The translations under genes and the position numbers were made by a program. A model generated the notes under the pieces. The model saw only the letters and a program-made list of their open reading frames with translations, was not told the DNA's origin and made no database searches. From positions 19,392 to 83,391 of the forward strand of contig JAVERT010000011.1 in the NCBI GenBank assembly GCA_034006985.1: a DNA stretch of 64,000 bases, given 5' to 3'. Shown here piece by piece: positions 44,169 through 52,199 of the stretch. Each line of letters starts with the position of its first letter. The first letter of the stretch is position 1. Source of the stretch: Gudongella sp034006985 (GTDB lineage Bacteria; Bacillota; Clostridia; Tissierellales; Tissierellaceae).

Positions 44169-44773
44169 ATTATTTCTATAAATTGCTTTGTCATCCTTGC
44201 TGTGAATCCCCAAATAGTATAACCTTCATATTGGTAAAATAGAACCTGGTGCTTTCCTTCTCTAAAATTATAGCCTTTACCTTGAGGAATTAATTCATAT
44301 GGAAAGCTATCACTTTCCTCTGTCCTCAATGCCAGCTCATATAGTAATGGTTCACTATCCAAAAAGAAATCCAAGGGCACAGTAAATATATGATCAACCT
44401 CATCTGGATTTACGTTCATATCCTCTATACTCACACCACCTATGACTCCTAAAAAACAATGAATAGTAAAATTTGCATATGATACTAAAAAATCAAGTTC
44501 TCCCAATATTTCTATATCTTCTTCTCTAATTCCAAGCTCTTCAATTGTTTCTCTTATAGCCGTTTGCTTGAAAGTCTCCTTGTTTTCTAATCTTCCACCT
44601 GGAAAAGATACTTCTCCTGGTTGAGTTTTCATATACTTTGACCTTAACTCATATATTATTTCCCATCTATCGTTGTTGTATATAAGAGGTATTAAAACTG
44701 AATATTTCCCCTTTACATCCATTGGTTTAGCAACTCTATTTTTTACTTTATCTCTTAATTTATCTATATTCAA
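44156..44773 (-). CDS. Nudix hydrolase, CoA pyrophosphatase-like
   Basis: A 205-residue Nudix enzyme. The Nudix box GGRLENKETFKQTAIRETIEELGI is complete, and the upstream KTQPGEVSFPGG matches the CoA-specific UPF0035 motif found in NudL/YeaB-type CoA diphosphatases, which split CoA into 4'-phosphopantetheine and 3',5'-ADP. The start is TTG at 44771-44773 with AGGAGG 6 nt upstream. It is divergent from the dCMP deaminase gene and ends at a strong terminator. Confidence 0.87.
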   Translation of the reverse strand: MNIDKLRDKVKNRVAKPMDVKGKYSVLIPLIYNNDRWEIIYELRSKYMKTQPGEVSFPGGRLENKETFKQTAIRETIEELGIREEDIEILGELDFLVSYANFTIHCFLGVIGGVSIEDMNVNPDEVDHIFTVPLDFFLDSEPLLYELALRTEESDSFPYELIPQGKGYNFREGKHQVLFYQYEGYTIWGFTARMTKQFIEIIRDI

Positions 44774-44875
44774 ATCTACCCTCCTTATATTTTTTTAAAA
44801 TTCTTATTATTGTTAATTATACTATTCTAACCTACCTTATGCTATAATATTTAATTATTAAAGGGAGGTAATCTC

Positions 44876-45304
44876 ATGACTACTAGAATGAGTTGGGAAA
44901 AGTATTTTATGGAAATAACAGAATTAGTAGCAAGCCGTTCAACCTGTGACAGAGCTTGGGTTGGTTGCGTATTGGTTAATTCGAGTAATCGTATAGTATC
45001 AACTGGGTATAACGGTTCTGTATCCGGTAATCCTCATTGTGATGATGTAGGTCATACGATGCGTGATGGACATTGCATTGCAACTATACATGCCGAAATG
45101 AACGCTCTTTTATATTGTGCAAAGGAAGGGATACCTGTTAAAAACTGTTCTGCCTTTGTAACGCATTTTCCTTGCTTAAATTGCACTAAATCTTTAATTC
45201 AAGCAGGTATAAACAAGATTTACTATAAAAATGATTATAGAATTGATGATTACGCAATAGTATTGTTAGAAAGAAATAATATACCTTACATAAAGATAGA
45301 CTGA
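44876..45304 (+). CDS. dCMP deaminase (ComEB-like)
   Basis: Deaminates dCMP to dUMP, feeding thymidylate synthesis. The 142 residues contain the zinc site His72-Ala-Glu74 (IHAEMNALL) and Cys100-x-x-Cys103 in PCLNC, plus an extra Cys/His-rich insertion (NPHCDDVGHTMRDGHC) that binds a second zinc in this family. GGGAGGTAATCTC precedes the ATG. It is convergent with rnhA, with only 2 bp between stop codons and no visible terminator. ComEB in Bacillus lies in a competence operon, but here it stands alone. Confidence 0.92.
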   Translation: MTTRMSWEKYFMEITELVASRSTCDRAWVGCVLVNSSNRIVSTGYNGSVSGNPHCDDVGHTMRDGHCIATIHAEMNALLYCAKEGIPVKNCSAFVTHFPCLNCTKSLIQAGINKIYYKNDYRIDDYAIVLLERNNIPYIKID

Positions 45305-45306
45305 TT

Positions 45307-45903
45307 TTAAATGGCATCCTTTGCTAGCTTGTCGGCCTCATCGTTATACTGGTCACCTGAGTGTGCTTTAACTTTTCGAAATTCCACATTTAATCTATCT
45401 TTAATAGAATTATAATATTCACGATATTCTTGTGTTCCTTTTTTATTGGCTTTCCAATTTCCTTTAGCCCAGTTTTCAATACCTGTATAATCATAATAGA
45501 TATACAGGTTTTTTTTATTGTGATCAACAGCCCACTTCATAGCACACATAGCACCCTTTATTTCTCCCGCCACATTTCTCATCGAAGCCATCTCTGGATT
45601 CTGTTCTCTACCACTAAGAGTTTCTTTAAAATCATTTCCAATTATAACCACGCCATAACTGTATGAACCCGATTCTAAATCATAACTTCCATCAACATAG
45701 GCTATAAGTTCTGCCTTATCTTCTATCTCATCTATAGGATTATTCTTAAGATTTCCCTCTAAAAACTCTTTAGCATCTTCAATTCTTTCAAACTTTTTAT
45801 AAACAGCACCCGAAAATCCAATAACTTGAGCTTTTGCTTCTTCCCAATTTGTATAAATCCCAGGATTTCTGCCTTGTTTTACACTATAAAAAAACTTTTT
45901 CAT
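45307..45903 (-). CDS. rnhA: Ribonuclease H with N-terminal hybrid-binding domain
   Basis: Degrades RNA in RNA-DNA hybrids. An N-terminal caulimovirus-type hybrid-binding domain spans residues 1-45 (KFFYSVKQGRNPGIYTNWEE...). A linker and a type I RNase H domain follow, with the catalytic carboxylates in AYVDGSYD, the Glu in NVAGEIKGAM, the Asp in YYDYTGIENWAKG and the final AHSGDQYNDEADKLA. I chose the ATG at 45901-45903 after GGGGTGTAAT. The eukaryotic-RNase-H1-like domain order is common in Clostridia. Confidence 0.93.
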   Translation of the reverse strand: MKKFFYSVKQGRNPGIYTNWEEAKAQVIGFSGAVYKKFERIEDAKEFLEGNLKNNPIDEIEDKAELIAYVDGSYDLESGSYSYGVVIIGNDFKETLSGREQNPEMASMRNVAGEIKGAMCAMKWAVDHNKKNLYIYYDYTGIENWAKGNWKANKKGTQEYREYYNSIKDRLNVEFRKVKAHSGDQYNDEADKLAKDAI

Positions 45904-46112
45904 ATTACACCCCAATTATTCTTAATTATTCTATATAGTACTAATTATATCATAAGAACTTTGTTATTTATAAAACTAATTCACAGCATAAATCAAGTAA
46001 ATATATGTTAGTTTACTCAAAGAGCCTGGATATTTCCTGGAATTTAAGTCTTTAGAAGATATGTTCATTGGAAAATCATTGTTATGTTTTAGTCAATTTA
46101 AGGTCTAATTAA

Positions 46113-46127
46113 AATTTCCAATAAATT
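46113..46127. promoter_or_regulatory. CodY-box-like site, first symporter
   Basis: AATTTCCAATAAATT matches 12 of 15 positions of the CodY consensus AATTTTCWGAAAATT. It sits 6 bp upstream of the -35 hexamer, and a matching site occurs at the same place in the second copy. Confidence 0.4.
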
Positions 46128-46132
46128 TGATG

Positions 46133-46161
46133 TTGTAATGAGCCCTGATGTTTGTTAAAAT
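46133..46161 (+). promoter_or_regulatory. Promoter of the first AGCS symporter
   Basis: TTGTAA (46133-46138), exactly 17 bp, then TAAAAT (46156-46161) with an extended TG. Hexamers and spacing are conserved at 47893-47921 while the spacer is not, which supports function. Confidence 0.75.
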
Positions 46162-46168
46162 ACTTTTA

Positions 46169-46226
46169 GGCAATAAAATGAGGGGAAATCGTTTTATTAG
46201 CCATATATACAGTTTTCAAAAATTGT
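46169..46226 (+). ncRNA. Two-hairpin 5' leader of the first symporter mRNA
   Basis: Hairpin 1 pairs GGCAATAAAATGA with TCGTTTTATTAGCC around the loop GGGGAAA. Hairpin 2 pairs ACAGTTTT with AAAATTGT. RNA should begin within a few bases of hairpin 1. The copy upstream of the second symporter folds the same way with different paired bases. No known riboswitch class was recognised. Confidence 0.5.
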
Positions 46227-46263
46227 TCGTGGTACAAAAACCCAAATAATTAGGAGGTAATTT

Positions 46264-47613
46264 ATGGATCTTATTCTGCAGATTAACAACACGATTAATA
46301 GTTTTGTATGGGGACCACCTATGCTTATTCTATTAGTTGGTACAGGAGTTTACTTAACATTTAGAACTAATTTCTTTTCTATTCTTAAACTTGGATATGT
46401 ACTTAAAAATACATTATTCAAAATGTTTGACAAAAGTCAAAACGGTGAAGGTGAAATCACTCCGTTCCAAGCAGTAGCAACAGCTCTTGCTGCAACTGTT
46501 GGTACAGGTAATATAGCGGGTGTTGCAACAGCGATAGCACTTGGTGGACCTGGTGCAATTTTCTGGATGTGGGTTTCAGCAATTTTTGGTATGACAACAA
46601 AATTCGGTGAAGTTGTTCTATCAATTAAATTTAGAGAAAAAACTGATGATGGACGTTTTGTTGGTGGACCTATGTACTACATTCAAAATGGTACTGGTCA
46701 AAAATGGCTAGCAGTTGTATTCGCATCTTTTGGAGCTCTAGCAGCGTTTGGTATTGGTAATATGGTTCAATCAAACTCAGTTGCTGCTTCATTGCAAGAA
46801 TCATTTAGTGTTCCCCCACTAGTAACTGGTTTGGTACTTGCTGTTCTTACAGCTCTTGTTATCCTTGGCGGTATTAAAAGAATCGGTGCTGTAACAGAAA
46901 GACTTGTTCCATTAATGGCTACAATTTATATTCTTGGTGCAATATTTATAATTGTTATGAATGCATCTCATATTCCTGAAGCATTTGGTCTTATTTTCTC
47001 AAATGCATTTACAGCTACTGCAGCTACTGGTGGATTCGCTGGATCTACATTAGCTATGGGAATTAGATTTGGTGTTGCTCGTGGAGTTTTCTCAAACGAA
47101 GCTGGACTTGGATCTGCTCCAATTGCCCATGCTGCTGCAACTACAGATCATCCTGTAAGACAAGGTCTTTGGGGAGTATTTGAAGTATTCGTAGATACAT
47201 TAGTTATTTGTTCTTTAACAGCTCTTGCAATCCTAGTATCAGGATTATGGGATACTGGAGTTACAGGTGCTGCACTTACAACACAAGCTTTTGATGAAGC
47301 TATAATTGGTGGAGGATATATAGTATCAGTTGGTATTATGCTATTTGCCTTCTCAACTATTCTTGGTTGGTCATACTATGGCGAGAGATGTGCTGAGTAC
47401 CTATTTGGACCAAAAGCTATTATGCCTTATAGAATAATCTGGATACCTTTCGTAGTTATAGGAGCGGTTGGTGGACTAGAGTTAATCTGGGCTATAGCTG
47501 ATACACTAAACGGATTAATGGCAATTCCTAACCTTATAGGTGTTGTTCTTCTAAGTGGTACAATAATATCTCTTACAAAAGAATTCTTTGCTAAAGAAAA
47601 ATTAGGAAAATAA
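46264..47613 (+). CDS. Alanine/glycine:cation symporter (AGCS family), copy 1
   Basis: A Na+ or H+ coupled importer of alanine or glycine, 449 residues with about eleven helices. Family motifs are FVWGPPMLILLVGTGVYLTF, GEGEITPFQAVATALAATVG, GTGNIAGVATAIALGGPGAI, GGPMYYIQNG, FSNEAGLGSAPIAHAAATT and GWSYYGERCAEYLFG. An AGGAGG lies 6 nt before the ATG. It is followed by a terminator and then a second, nearly identical gene. Promoter, CodY-like box and leader hairpins suggest amino-acid-responsive control, but the signal is not known. Confidence 0.94.
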   Translation: MDLILQINNTINSFVWGPPMLILLVGTGVYLTFRTNFFSILKLGYVLKNTLFKMFDKSQNGEGEITPFQAVATALAATVGTGNIAGVATAIALGGPGAIFWMWVSAIFGMTTKFGEVVLSIKFREKTDDGRFVGGPMYYIQNGTGQKWLAVVFASFGALAAFGIGNMVQSNSVAASLQESFSVPPLVTGLVLAVLTALVILGGIKRIGAVTERLVPLMATIYILGAIFIIVMNASHIPEAFGLIFSNAFTATAATGGFAGSTLAMGIRFGVARGVFSNEAGLGSAPIAHAAATTDHPVRQGLWGVFEVFVDTLVICSLTALAILVSGLWDTGVTGAALTTQAFDEAIIGGGYIVSVGIMLFAFSTILGWSYYGERCAEYLFGPKAIMPYRIIWIPFVVIGAVGGLELIWAIADTLNGLMAIPNLIGVVLLSGTIISLTKEFFAKEKLGK

Positions 47614-47635
47614 TAAAATAAAATATTAATATACT

Positions 47636-47672
47636 AAAAACGCCTCTTGATAATTTTTCAAGAGGCGTTTTT
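47636..47672 (+). terminator. Terminator after symporter copy 1
   Basis: A perfect 15-bp stem AAAAACGCCTCTTGA/TCAAGAGGCGTTTTT (47636-47650 and 47658-47672) with a 7-nt loop. Confidence 0.93.
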
Positions 47673-47873
47673 AGTTAGACTTTTATTGAGCATATATTAA
47701 ATCAAAGAAGCTCACCCAAATGAGCTTTCATTTTCTAAATTAAACAACACTAATATAAAACATAATATTATATTTATATTTAACAAACGCCATGATTTTG
47801 GGCTTTTAAGCCTCTTGAAAATATACCCATAAAAATCGATTGTTATGTTTTAATCAATGTAAAGTTTATTTTG

Positions 47874-47888
47874 AATTTTCAATAAATA
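47874..47888. promoter_or_regulatory. CodY-box-like site, second symporter
   Basis: AATTTTCAATAAATA matches 12 of 15 positions of the CodY consensus and lies 5 bp upstream of the -35 hexamer. Confidence 0.4.
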
Positions 47889-47892
47889 TATA

Positions 47893-47921
47893 TTGTAAAC
47901 CGTCACATTATTTGCTAGAAT
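47893..47921 (+). promoter_or_regulatory. Promoter of the second AGCS symporter
   Basis: TTGTAA (47893-47898), 17 bp, TAGAAT (47916-47921) with extended TG. Same geometry as the first copy. Confidence 0.78.
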
Positions 47922-47929
47922 ATCTCTAT

Positions 47930-47989
47930 GGAGATTAGAAAAGGGGAAATCGTTTTAATCGCCTTATATACAGTGCTCACCAACTGTAT
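47930..47989 (+). ncRNA. Two-hairpin 5' leader of the second symporter mRNA
   Basis: Hairpin 1 pairs GGAGATTAGAAAA with TCGTTTTAATCGCC around a loop containing GGGGAAA. Hairpin 2 pairs ATACAGT with ACTGTAT. Compared with 46169-46226, several stem positions change on both strands while the loop GGGGAAATCGTTTTA is unchanged. Confidence 0.5.
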
Positions 47990-48027
47990 GTAGTAATAAA
48001 AAAAACCAAATAATGAGGAGGTTGTTT

Positions 48028-49374
48028 ATGGATTTTATTATGCAACTCAACAGCACGATTAATAGTTTTGTATGGGGACCACCTATGCTTATACTATTAG
48101 TAGGAACAGGTATTTACTTAACATTTAGAACTAATTTCTTTTCTATTCTTAAACTCGGATATGTGCTTAAAAACACACTATTCAAAATGTTCACCAAAGA
48201 ACAAAAAGGCGAAGGCGAAATCACAGCATTCCAAGCAGTTGCAACAGCACTTGCTGCAACAGTTGGTACAGGTAATATAGCTGGGGTTGCTACAGCAATC
48301 GCTCTTGGTGGACCTGGTGCAATTTTCTGGATGTGGGTTTCAGCAATCTTTGGTATGACAACAAAATTCGGTGAGGTTGTTCTATCAATTAAATTTAGAG
48401 AAAAAACTGATGATGGACGTTTTGTCGGTGGACCTATGTACTATATTGAAAAAGGTACAGGACTAAAATGGTTAGCAACAATATTCGCTGGATTTGGAGC
48501 GTTAGCTGCATTTGGAATCGGCAATATGGTTCAATCAAACTCAGTTGCTGCTTCATTGCAAGAATCATTTAGTGTTCCCCCACTAGTAACTGGTTTGGTC
48601 CTTGCTGCTCTTACTGCTCTTGTTATTCTTGGTGGTATTAAGAGAATAGGTGCTGTAACAGAAAAACTTGTTCCCTTTATGGCTGCAATTTATATTTTAG
48701 GCGCATTATTTATAATTATTATGAATGCATCACATATTCCTGAAGCTTTTGGGCTTATATTTAGTAACGCATTTACTCCTACTGCTGCTACTGGCGGATT
48801 CGCTGGTGCTACATTGGCTATGGGAATTAGATTTGGTGTTGCTCGTGGAGTTTTCTCAAACGAGGCTGGACTTGGATCTGCTCCAATTGCCCATGCTGCT
48901 GCAACTACAGATCATCCTGTAAGACAAGGTCTTTGGGGAGTATTTGAAGTATTTGTTGACACATTAGTTATTTGTTCTTTAACAGCTCTTGCAATTCTAG
49001 TATCTGGATTGTGGGACAGTGGAGTTACAGGTGCAGCTCTTACAACTCAAGCTTTTGATGAAGCAATCATAGGTGGAGGATATATAGTATCAGTTGGTAT
49101 TATGTTATTTGCCTTCTCAACTATTCTTGGTTGGTCATACTATGGCGAGAGATGTGCTGAGTATCTATTTGGTAAAAAAGCTATTATGCCTTATAGAATA
49201 ATCTGGATACCTTTTGTAGTTATAGGATCAATTGGTGGACTTAACTTTATGTGGGATTTAGCTGATACTCTAAATGGATTAATGGCAATTCCTAACCTTA
49301 TAGGCGTTGTTCTTCTAAGTGGTACAATAATATCTCTTACAAAAGAATTCTTTGCTAAAGAAAAAGTAAAATAA
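48028..49374 (+). CDS. Alanine/glycine:cation symporter (AGCS family), copy 2
   Basis: A tandem paralogue of the gene at 46264, 448 residues. By eye well over 90 percent of residues are the same, and long stretches of DNA (for example around FSNEAGLGSAPIAHAA) are almost identical, so the duplication is recent or maintained by gene conversion. Differences cluster near the N-terminus, in the IEKGTGLKWLATIFAGF segment and near the C-terminus (IGGLNFMWDLADTL). I chose the ATG at 48028 with AGGAGG 6 nt upstream. An upstream in-frame ATG overlaps that site. Confidence 0.94.
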   Translation: MDFIMQLNSTINSFVWGPPMLILLVGTGIYLTFRTNFFSILKLGYVLKNTLFKMFTKEQKGEGEITAFQAVATALAATVGTGNIAGVATAIALGGPGAIFWMWVSAIFGMTTKFGEVVLSIKFREKTDDGRFVGGPMYYIEKGTGLKWLATIFAGFGALAAFGIGNMVQSNSVAASLQESFSVPPLVTGLVLAALTALVILGGIKRIGAVTEKLVPFMAAIYILGALFIIIMNASHIPEAFGLIFSNAFTPTAATGGFAGATLAMGIRFGVARGVFSNEAGLGSAPIAHAAATTDHPVRQGLWGVFEVFVDTLVICSLTALAILVSGLWDSGVTGAALTTQAFDEAIIGGGYIVSVGIMLFAFSTILGWSYYGERCAEYLFGKKAIMPYRIIWIPFVVIGSIGGLNFMWDLADTLNGLMAIPNLIGVVLLSGTIISLTKEFFAKEKVK

Positions 49375-49394
49375 ACTAAAATATTAATATACTA

Positions 49395-49427
49395 AAAACA
49401 CCTCTTGAATTTTTCAAGAGGTGTTTT
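49395..49427. terminator. Bidirectional terminator after symporter copy 2
   Basis: A perfect 14-bp stem AAAACACCTCTTGA/TCAAGAGGTGTTTT (49395-49408 and 49414-49427), between convergent genes. It is nearly identical to the hairpin after copy 1, with compensatory GC-to-AC/GT changes. Confidence 0.92.
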
Positions 49428-49438
49428 AAATTAGAGTT

Positions 49439-50335
49439 TTATTGATTATTAAGCGTATATTGTAAAGCCAATACCACACCTATACTTAAATCAGTACCAG
49501 AAGAAGATCCTATTGATAACATGTTTTTAAAAGATTTTATAAAACTATCATTATCAGATTCTAAAAAAGAATGAATAAACCCATGTAAAGTTTCTCTGTA
49601 TTTCCCTTCTATGGCTGCTTTTAGCATTGCAGCACTAATATCTGTAGTCGAATAGAGTAATGGATAAACAAATTGACTAATCCTACTATGTATCTCATTA
49701 TTCTTTTCGAATTTATAAATACTGGCTAAAAATCCTGTTAAAAAATCATCTCCTGATGGCGTAAGACCTATCCCAAGACCTATAAGATTCTTAACATGCT
49801 CCTTATTTAAACTGTTAGCTAATAGACTTTTATAGAAAATCTCTATTCTTTTGGATAATTCTTCTTCAATTGGGCTTTGCATATGTCCGTTAATATTTAA
49901 AAAATTCTTTAAATAGTAATCCTTACATCCTCCATTTTCTCCATTTTCAATAATCAAACTATTAAATAACTTAATATTATTCTCAATATTTGAAATTGAA
50001 TAGTCAGTACTTTTCTTCCCTATTGGACTCCACAAATCAACTTCTGATAATTCTATTTTAAGATTTCCTATTATTATACTTTCATCTCCAATTATTATTC
50101 TATCTTCTTTTACAATTGTCTCATTAAAATTCCCACTAAAATCTATCTTCATTGTATAGGGTGCGTTATCTGTACTTATATTTGAAATAGTATAAAGAAT
50201 CTTTTCAGCAGAGCTTATATTTATCACTCTTTTAAATATGCTATGAATGCATATATCCATTCTTCCCTTTGATTTATATGTAAAGTCTTTAAAATTACGA
50301 TCCCAAGACAATGCTTTAATTTTACTAAAACTCAT
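49439..50335 (-). CDS. DUF2877 protein, AllH-like
   Basis: A 298-residue cytosolic protein with the DUF2877 core LIGLGIGLTPSGDDFLTGFLAS near residue 190 and a C-terminal Gly/Ser stretch (SIGSSSGTDLSIG). In enterobacteria the DUF2877 protein AllH, with AllF and AllG, forms oxamate carbamoyltransferase in purine breakdown. Here no FdrA/AllF or AllG partner is adjacent, so it may do something else or have partners elsewhere. GAGGGTGGA precedes the ATG. It lies between the symporter terminator and the surface island. Confidence 0.8.
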   Translation of the reverse strand: MSFSKIKALSWDRNFKDFTYKSKGRMDICIHSIFKRVINISSAEKILYTISNISTDNAPYTMKIDFSGNFNETIVKEDRIIIGDESIIIGNLKIELSEVDLWSPIGKKSTDYSISNIENNIKLFNSLIIENGENGGCKDYYLKNFLNINGHMQSPIEEELSKRIEIFYKSLLANSLNKEHVKNLIGLGIGLTPSGDDFLTGFLASIYKFEKNNEIHSRISQFVYPLLYSTTDISAAMLKAAIEGKYRETLHGFIHSFLESDNDSFIKSFKNMLSIGSSSGTDLSIGVVLALQYTLNNQ

Positions 50336-50409
50336 TATAATCCACCCTCTTACTCTAGTTTATCTGCTCTCAACTCTTTTCTTATATATTTTACCCGAAA
50401 ACTGATATA

Positions 50410-50458
50410 AAAGAAAGCACTCTAGAACCTATGATGTAAAGTCTAGAATGCTTTCTTT
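50410..50458 (-). terminator. Terminator of the SipW/TasA surface operon
   Basis: A 17-bp stem AAAGAAAGCACTCTAGA/TCTAGAATGCTTTCTTT (50410-50426 and 50442-50458, one mismatch) lies 22 bp past the LPKTG gene and is followed by TTATATC on the minus strand. Confidence 0.75.
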
Positions 50459-50479
50459 ATATAAATTTAATTCAGTGGG

Positions 50480-51325
50480 CTATTTTCTATTTTTCATCCT
50501 AATTCCTAAACCTAATAACATGCTACCTACAAGATAATATATACCTGCTGGAACTGGTCCTGTTTTAGGAAGTATAGGGATATTTAGAAGCGATACTTCT
50601 TTCACTTCTTCTATAATCTCATTAGATTCTGGTATGACTTCATCAATATATTCTATAACTTCATCAACTAAAGGTATCTCTACTTCTTCCTGTTCTTGAG
50701 GTTCGTCTCGCTTATCTCGGTCATTTCGTTCCTCCGACTCATCAGAATCGTCTGGATTGTCTGGGTCATCAGGATCGTATGGGTCATCAGGATCATCTGG
50801 GGGGTTATCTGGTCTTTGTTCCGCTATAAAAACCCATCTAACCTCTACAGACTTACCCTGAAACTCATTACCTGTTTCTGCCCCTGGTAAGTGAACAATC
50901 GCCATTAGTTCTTTGTTATCACCAGGATTTAGAAACCCAAGACTTATATTCGATTGCGCAAAATCTGCCATTGAACCACTATATATAACTTGGCCATCAT
51001 AGTTTATTGTTAAAATCATCTGTTTGAAAAGGTCTGCATCACCTTCTGCAGGTTCTGGACTTATTCTTTCAGTTCTCATAAATAACTCAAACTTGAATTC
51101 AAGTGTATTTTTTAAAGTAACTTTTGCTTCATTAGTGTCTCCTGGATTCATATTAGTAAGATTAAATAATTTCACACCACTTGGACTTACTTCAAGTCCA
51201 ATATCATTTCCAATTACTTCAAGATTATCAGCATAGGAGGGGTTTATTCCAAAGGTAGTCATTGCTCCCATTATTAATGCGAACACTCCTAGAAATATCA
51301 TTGATTTTGATAAAAATCGCTTCAT
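50480..51325 (-). CDS. LPxTG-anchored surface protein
   Basis: A secreted wall protein of 281 residues. It has a signal peptide (about 1-32, ending SYADN), a soluble beta-rich domain at about 35-170 with FNLTNMNPGDTNEAKVTLKN and SISLGFLNPGDN-like segments, a low-complexity acidic spacer of PDDPDDPYDPDDPDN type, and a sorting signal LPKTG (252-256) with hydrophobic helix and RMKNRK tail. The NPGD...V.LKNT pattern recalls TasA/camelysin-type domains. It is last in the operon with SipW and two TasA-like proteins, so it may tether their fibre to peptidoglycan (inference). No sortase is in the window. Confidence 0.85.
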   Translation of the reverse strand: MKRFLSKSMIFLGVFALIMGAMTTFGINPSYADNLEVIGNDIGLEVSPSGVKLFNLTNMNPGDTNEAKVTLKNTLEFKFELFMRTERISPEPAEGDADLFKQMILTINYDGQVIYSGSMADFAQSNISLGFLNPGDNKELMAIVHLPGAETGNEFQGKSVEVRWVFIAEQRPDNPPDDPDDPYDPDDPDNPDDSDESEERNDRDKRDEPQEQEEVEIPLVDEVIEYIDEVIPESNEIIEEVKEVSLLNIPILPKTGPVPAGIYYLVGSMLLGLGIRMKNRK

Positions 51326-51365
51326 TTCGTTCCCTCCCTTTGGTTAATGTAGTATTTCTATGTAT

Positions 51366-51400
51366 TTTACATATAGGCGGGTATCCCGCCTATATGTAAA
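51366..51400 (-). other. Perfect 16-bp intercistronic hairpin
   Basis: TTTACATATAGGCGGG pairs fully with CCCGCCTATATGTAAA across a 3-nt loop between the second TasA-like gene and the LPKTG gene. There is no T-tract on the minus-strand side, so it may stabilise the upstream mRNA or partly terminate rather than stop transcription. Confidence 0.6.
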
Positions 51401-51443
51401 TCTTGGTTTATAAATCTATTTTTTATATACCTAATTTGTAATG

Positions 51444-52169
51444 TTATTCAGCCTCTAAATCCTCTAAAGCTTCAAATGCTGCATTTTCATTATCAATTAT
51501 TCTTTGAACATCATCCAAAGTTAAAAATTCTTCTGCTACTTCTGCTACTTCTGCTCCTCTTGCTAAGGAATTATGACCAAGATTAACTCCCCATACTTCA
51601 TTCATAGCATTATGAGTAGCTTGTATAGCCTCTGCATTAATAGTTATATCAAGTTTCGCTCCTTGATATTCATTGCCCATCATTGGACCATTGAAGCAAA
51701 CTCTATTACACTTTAACAATGGTGCAGTAAATCCTTCTGCTGGTACGATTTTAGTATAATAGAAATATCCATCCTCATATTTCCAACCATCTACTAGTAC
51801 CCATCCAGAATGCCACCCATTCCAATTCCATTTCCAGTAAGGTTCATTTATACCATACATAATAACATCATCACTTAATTCTGAAGCATTTATACCACTT
51901 CTTGGTGTCCATAATGTTTCTGCATTGATTCTGATATAAGCTTTTTTGGTTCCTGTGTTCTCAACATAGATTATTTTTTCATAACAATCGCCAGGATTTA
52001 GATTTGTAACTGGTTCAAATTCCTCATGAAGCAAAATTCCCATAGTCCCTGCAGTAAATTCATTAACTATTGGATCCGCACTAGCGGTAAACCAAGCAAA
52101 GGTTCCTCCACCAATAAGTAATACTACTAACAACATCATTGACATAACTGACATACTTCTCTTTTTCAT
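51444..52169 (-). CDS. TasA/camelysin-like matrix protein with SipW-type signal, under c-di-GMP riboswitch
   Basis: A 241-residue exported protein. The N-terminus has the SipW-dependent signal pattern LLIGGGTFAWFTASADPIVNEFTAG. The mature part has GDCYEKIIYVENTGTKKAYIRI, a Trp-rich loop (PYWKWNWNGWHSGW), the motif DGYFYYTKIVPAEG and a coiled acidic tail. It resembles TasA/CotN proteins that form biofilm fibres, but is shorter than TasA (261) and without its exact metal motif. AAGGAGG precedes the ATG. The intergenic leader is a c-di-GMP-I riboswitch, so it can be controlled apart from the upstream genes. Confidence 0.85.
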   Translation of the reverse strand: MKKRSMSVMSMMLLVVLLIGGGTFAWFTASADPIVNEFTAGTMGILLHEEFEPVTNLNPGDCYEKIIYVENTGTKKAYIRINAETLWTPRSGINASELSDDVIMYGINEPYWKWNWNGWHSGWVLVDGWKYEDGYFYYTKIVPAEGFTAPLLKCNRVCFNGPMMGNEYQGAKLDITINAEAIQATHNAMNEVWGVNLGHNSLARGAEVAEVAEEFLTLDDVQRIIDNENAAFEALEDLEAE

Positions 52170-52199
52170 TTTTCTTCCTCCTTTTTAAAATAGTTTGTT

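Noticed and set aside
46169..46226. Glycine riboswitch upstream of the AGCS symporter
   Set aside because: The two-hairpin leader is too small and lacks the conserved glycine-aptamer cores. A known class was therefore not assigned.
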